This document shows positions 40,601-46,600 of a DNA stretch of 64,000 bases, piece by piece. The DNA is from Strigamia acuminata (taxonomy: Eukaryota; Arthropoda; Chilopoda; Geophilomorpha; Linotaeniidae): assembly GCA_949358305.1 (NCBI GenBank), contig OX442323.1, positions 3,534,001 to 3,598,000 on the forward strand. The letters are read 5' to 3'. Below the pieces are notes generated by a model. It was not told where the DNA came from. It made no database searches and saw only the letters and a list, made by a program, of their open reading frames with translations. The position numbers were made by a program, and so were the translations under genes. The stretch's first letter is position 1, and the number at the start of each line of letters is the position of its first letter.

Positions 40601-43600
40601 TAATTAAGGAAATAATTTAATATTCTCAAGAAAGACAGCGGGAAATTGGGCTCTCATTACTAATTCATGGGACGCATTCGGAACGGTTCATCGAGTGGAT
40701 TAATTGCAGTTTCTTAGCGTGGTAGTCTTAGCTCGGTGTAATATCGAATTAATTTATATGTAAAACCAAAACAGTTTGAATTAATTACGCTAAAAATGTT
40801 GTTTAATGTTTGTTCGAAAATCAATACGGTTCGTGTGGTTCAAAAATACATTGGAATTATATTGCAATGCATTTAATTTATTTTGTTCAATTTAGACATT
40901 TATTTTAGTCGTTTTGTTCAATTTAGACGTTTATTTTAGTCGTTTTGTTCAATTTAGACGTTTATTTTAGTCGTTTTGTTTAATTAAAACATTTATTTTA
41001 GTCGGTTTGTTCAATTTAGACCGCGATTATTGCGATTATATTGCGATATATCGCAAAAAAATCGCAACAATCCAATATCGCAATCGCATTCGCGACAAAA
41101 ATTAATCGCACAAGCCTACGCGTTATATTACGTGTCCTAGGTTTTTTGGTTTTAACTTGCATTATGAAATGCATTATTTAATGTAGAAATAATACACATA
41201 ATTTCTGCGAAATGCAATACCTAATGAAATGCATTTTTGGGGCGTTTATAACGAAATCCATCATTTTTAAAGAGAGCGACGACTATTCGCAGCCCTTATT
41301 GGCCTATTGCCACGAGTGAACATGACCTAGGCTATAAATATAATGATAATAATAATAATAATAAAGAACGATTACGTTAATCATGCAAAACAAAACAGAA
41401 ACGACATGACAAACGAGGCAGAGTGAATTTTTTTATTAAGAAACACTACTCGGTGATTGGTTTGTTTGGCACAGCAGTTACACAGCTAATTGTACACGTA
41501 TAGTTTACCGCCTAAATTAATTAACCATTGTTTTAGCAGCGCCCCCAGTAGTTGAAAGTCGACCCCGACATGTACTTAGACTTGATCGGGGGTTGTTTTC
41601 GCCGCCGTTTATACTTGTCCTGCACGCAGCCCAACCCGTGAACTGTCAGGGGCTGCTTTTGTGTGCTCGCCGTAATGCAATTGTGTGCAGCCTAGCTACA
41701 GACGAGTACGTTTGTTAAGGAAAAAGTCGCTTACAAGTTTTAATACCGTCTGTAAGCTGCTTATTGCGATGTTTCTTCACAATAAAACCAAACGATCCCA
41801 GTGAAATGCTAATGCTTTATTCTCTGCTCAGTTCCACAATACTACATCGATTTGATGTCAATTTAGTCAGCTGCTTGCTCTTACACGATACCAAACTGTT
41901 TACATTCCTTTTTAGTATGTTCTGATACAATGCATTATCGAGAAGCGCGTGTCATTATTACATGTTCATTATTACGTGATACGATCAAAATAAATAATAC
42001 ATTAGCTTTATATATCGATACAACGCAACATCTCCCCGGAAATTTGTTTAACTCAATTTCCTTTTCGAGTTCTCCGTCGCGACGCTGCCGTGGTGGATGC
42101 TGGATAAGGTCGGTATGTCTTGGCTCCCAGATGTCGCTTGGAACGCCTGACTCCGTCCTGCCACACGGTACCATACGGATCTTGTGCGTTCGCTTGAGTA
42201 CCACTCTGTCCCGGTGTAGCGTCACACGGTTGCGTGAGACTAGTTGCCAAATCGTCGAGTTGTTGAAGCGTCCGACCGACATCGCGGACTGGCGTGGTAA
42301 TACTGACTGGTGTATTGTTGATGGCAGGTGACCTTGCTCTGGCTACAACTGCAGGAAAGTTATCTGGTCCTGGCCTGATAAATCGCTTGCGCAGGTGATT
42401 GATATGGCGTATGTTCTCCAATTCGCCAGAAGTTGACTTCACAAGATATCTCAAATCTCCTAATTTTTCCACAACTACACCCTCCTCCCATTTTCCGAGG
42501 GAATTCAAGACCCAAACAAGGTCATCTTGATCCAATATTCGTCGCGGTCTGTTGGGGCTCAACATATGAACTTGATCAGGCCGCACAGTGGTTACATGTG
42601 TTCTGCATTTCCAATCAAACATCAATTGTGCTGGGGTTAAACCCGTGCCTGCAGACGGTATGTTGTGTTGATGGTATAAGAACCTCATCATCCTGGGCAA
42701 CGTCTGGCTCTCTTCCAACTTCCTCATGCCGTTTTTAAACGTCTGCACCGCTTTCTCAGCCGGCCCGTTTGACTGGGCATGATATGGGGGTGAAAACTTC
42801 TGCACAACGCCGTTTGCCATGTAAAAACTTCTAAGCTCTTGTGCCTGGAAGGGGGGGCCGTTGTCTGTCACCACCATATCTGGTAATCCAAATGTGGCAA
42901 ACCAGCGCATCAATTGTATAATAACCGCGCCGGCGGTTGTTGTAGACATCCTTGCCACCTCAATCCAGTTAGTAAAAGGATCTATCAGGACCAAGAACTT
43001 CTCACGGTCAAGATCTGCGAAGTCTAAATGTATCCGACTCCACGGGCGAGCTGCTGGTTTCCACGATATTGGCTTCTCTTTGACCGGCTTGGGCCTGACC
43101 AGCTGGCAGCTCACACAGCTGCTCACATGACGTTCAATATCTCTGTCGATCCTGGGCCACCAATACGTAACCCTGGCTAACCTCTTCATCGCGACCATGC
43201 CTGGGTGACCGGCATGCAATTGGCGCAAAACACGTTGTCTCAAAACAGTCGGAATAACAATGCGATGACCGCGCAATATAACGCAGTCCTCAATTGACAA
43301 CTGGTCCGAGATCGCTATCAACGCCGATATGTCGCCGTCAGATTCACCAGTCGTAACTCCATTCCTCAAAATGTCCGCCGCTCGAACCATAGTTGCATCG
43401 CTGCACGATGCTGCCCTTATTTCTTCCCATGTTACCAAGGAGTTTCCCATTGTCATGAACATTAGATCCTGTTTTGCAAAGTGTTCCGGTGCTGTCCCGG
43501 ATTGTTGATCCAACGGCAAACGACTAAGTGCGTCGGCATTCAGGTGCTCCGTGCCTCTGCGATATTCGATGACATAATCGAAAGAGCTGAGAAACAACAT

Positions 43601-46600
43601 CCAGCGTAACATCCTCAAGGGTACCACTTCTGGTATTGGTTTCTTTCGGCCAAAAAGGCCCAACAAGGGCTTGTGATCCGTAATGATTACGAACGAAAAC
43701 CCCATCAGATACATCACAAAACGTTTCACACCGAAGATCACTGACAACGCCTCACGATCCAATTGGGAATAATTCCTCTCGGTCTGATTTAACGTGCGTG
43801 AGGCGTACGCAACCGGTCGTTCGTTACCATTGGTTCGGTGTGCTAACACAGCGCCCACGCCCACCGGGGACGCGTCTGCTGCCAATGTGATTTGGTGTTT
43901 CGGGTTGAATGGCATCAGTATCTTAGGCGAGACCAACTCGCTCTTGATCACTGCAAAAGCCTCGATATGGGCGTTGCTCCACGTCCACTCCGCGCCTTTT
44001 TGTAACAGCTGGTACAAAGGCGCCAACACTGTTGCCATGTTAGGCAAAAACATTGCGTAGAACGTAATGAGGCCCAAGAAGGCCCTTAGCTCGTGCACGT
44101 TCGTCGGGGTCGGTGCTGCTGTTATGGCCAACACCTTCCCAGATAAAGGAGCAATGCCTGCGTACGATATACGAAACCCCAAAAAGTCCACAGCGTCAAC
44201 CATGAAAATTGACTTCGATTTGCATAAACGCAAACCCAATTCACGGAACCGCTGGAATACCTTTCGCAACACGATAATGTGTGCATCCTGAGTTGATGAT
44301 GGAACTAACATGTCGTCCTGGTAAGGGCGTACTTCGACGATGTCTCTGAACTCCTCCTCGATTGTCCGTTGGAACTCCCCAGCAGCGGTGATGATGCCAA
44401 AAGGCATCCGCGTCACCCTAAACAAGCCCATATGGGTGTTAACGGCTACTAGGTATGACGACTCCTCGTCCAGCTCCCGCTGCTGGTACGCCTGTTGGAG
44501 ATCCATCTTGGAGAAGATCACCGCATCGCCTATTGATGCCAATATGTCTGATATCTTGGGTAGCGGGTACGGATGCGGATACAATGCTAGATTGATGGTG
44601 GAACGATAATCGCCGCAGAGCCGCACCTCGCCGTCCTTCTTGGGAACCACCACTAAAGGCGTGGCCCAATGACTATATTTAATCGGGACTAAAATCCCTT
44701 GGCGTTGTAAATCTAAGATCGCTCTCTCTACTTTTTCCCGAAGCGCCATTGGCACTACACGTGGTCGGAAAAATCTCGGCGGGACAGTGGTGTCAACTTC
44801 CAAATGCAGGGGTGGTCCCCTATATAACCCCAAGCCTGGTACAAAAATATCATGATACTCTGCAAGCAAATCCTCAACCCTGCCCTGCGGTGAAGATGAT
44901 GCCGTCACAGTGTTCACATTAGGGGCTTCGCGTCCGCACGTCCTCCCCAAGCTATTCAAAACGTTTCGACCCAAAAGGTTTGGCCCGCCATTCTCGACCA
45001 CCAACATCTTGGCTGGGACTACGGTCATGTCATCGGTCAAAATTACATCTATTTTTCCATAAATACGGACCTGGTGACCGGTATACGTCCGTAACACGTC
45101 ATTGGTGGGTCTCAATTGAGGACCCGACCCAAAGACTGGCCATAGTTGATGAAACGTGTCTAAAGTCAATAACGACTGCTCGCACCCGGTGTCGATGAGC
45201 ATTCGCAACGGTTGCCCATCCAAAAATACATTCAATTCAATCGGCGGGACCTGAGTGCTCTCCCCCTCAACCATAAACACGTAAAAATCATCATCATTTG
45301 GCTGCTGTTGCCTGTCCTGTTCCCCATATTGCATATGCTGCTGTCGTTGCTGATATTGCTGTTCGTTGGGGCGATAACCTTGCCGTTGCTGGTGTGGGCC
45401 CCAAGCGTGGTCCAAACCCTGCTGAGGCTGACCACGATAAACTCCCGCAACCGGCCTCGCTTGATACTGTTGAGCCTGCTGGGGCTGCTGTTGCTGATAA
45501 AACTGCTGCTGCTGATAATGTTGCTGTTGTTGCTGATAATGCTGCTGTTGTTGCTGATGAGGTACATGTTGCTGTTGATAAGGTTGTTGCTGCGTGAAAC
45601 CGTCCAAACTCGGTTCCGCCATCCAATTGACCGGTACGCGACGTTGGTTGAACGGTACGAAATCTTGACGAGGGCGCTGTCCCCTCTCTTGTTGCTGTTG
45701 CTGACTAATGTCCGCTTTCATGCAGACTCTGGCCAAATGACCAATTCCGCCACACCGATAACATTTGGCGTCGACGAATGGGCACGGTACACCCTTATGG
45801 TCACCGCCACAGCGTTTACATTTCCCGATCAGTTGAGTGACGCTCATACCCGCCCGAGCCTGCGCGCCTCCGACGCCCGACGCGAATGGCTGACCACGCG
45901 GTCTTGCTCGTCCAGCGTTCACGTTCATCTTCGGCACTGCGCCCTCGGGACGATACGTCTGACTTGGTGTCTCCACCCGATACACGTCAGACAACTGAAC
46001 GGGTTGTGTCTTGTCAACGTCAAGTGAAATCGCGCTTGTCGCCGACTCTCTTTGTTTCTTATATATCAATTGGCCCTGGGCCGCTGCTTCGGCCGCTAAA
46101 GCCAATTTGACCGCTTTGGCCAAATCTAACGTCTCCTCCTCCAAAAGTCTTAAGCGTACTTTATCGTTGTTTACCCCCGTTATGAATTGGGTAAGTATCG
46201 CCTCATCATTGACGTCCTTAGTTGGGAATTTGCACAGGCGCGCTTGCGCCCTGAGATCCGCCACAAATTTCGCAATGTTTTCACCGGCTTGTCGCTTGAT
46301 GCCGGCCAGCTTATGTCGCTGTACGTGTGGTCTAGTGATGGCCTGGAAATGTTCCGTCAACTTCTCGACCACCGTGGTAAGCGTTGCTTTTTCAATGGTC
46401 TCTGGATAGATTAAGTCACGAATCAAACCGTACGTTTCGGAGCCGACCACCGTCGTGAGCAGCTTTTTCCTCTCGTCGTCTTTGACGTGGTTCAACACAC
46501 AGAAATCAGTAAATTGATGCACATACTGATTCCAGGCCTCCTCCGACCTCCCGGTGAATGGTAAGATGTTTCCGAGCAGATGGGATGGCCGGTCGGTTTG

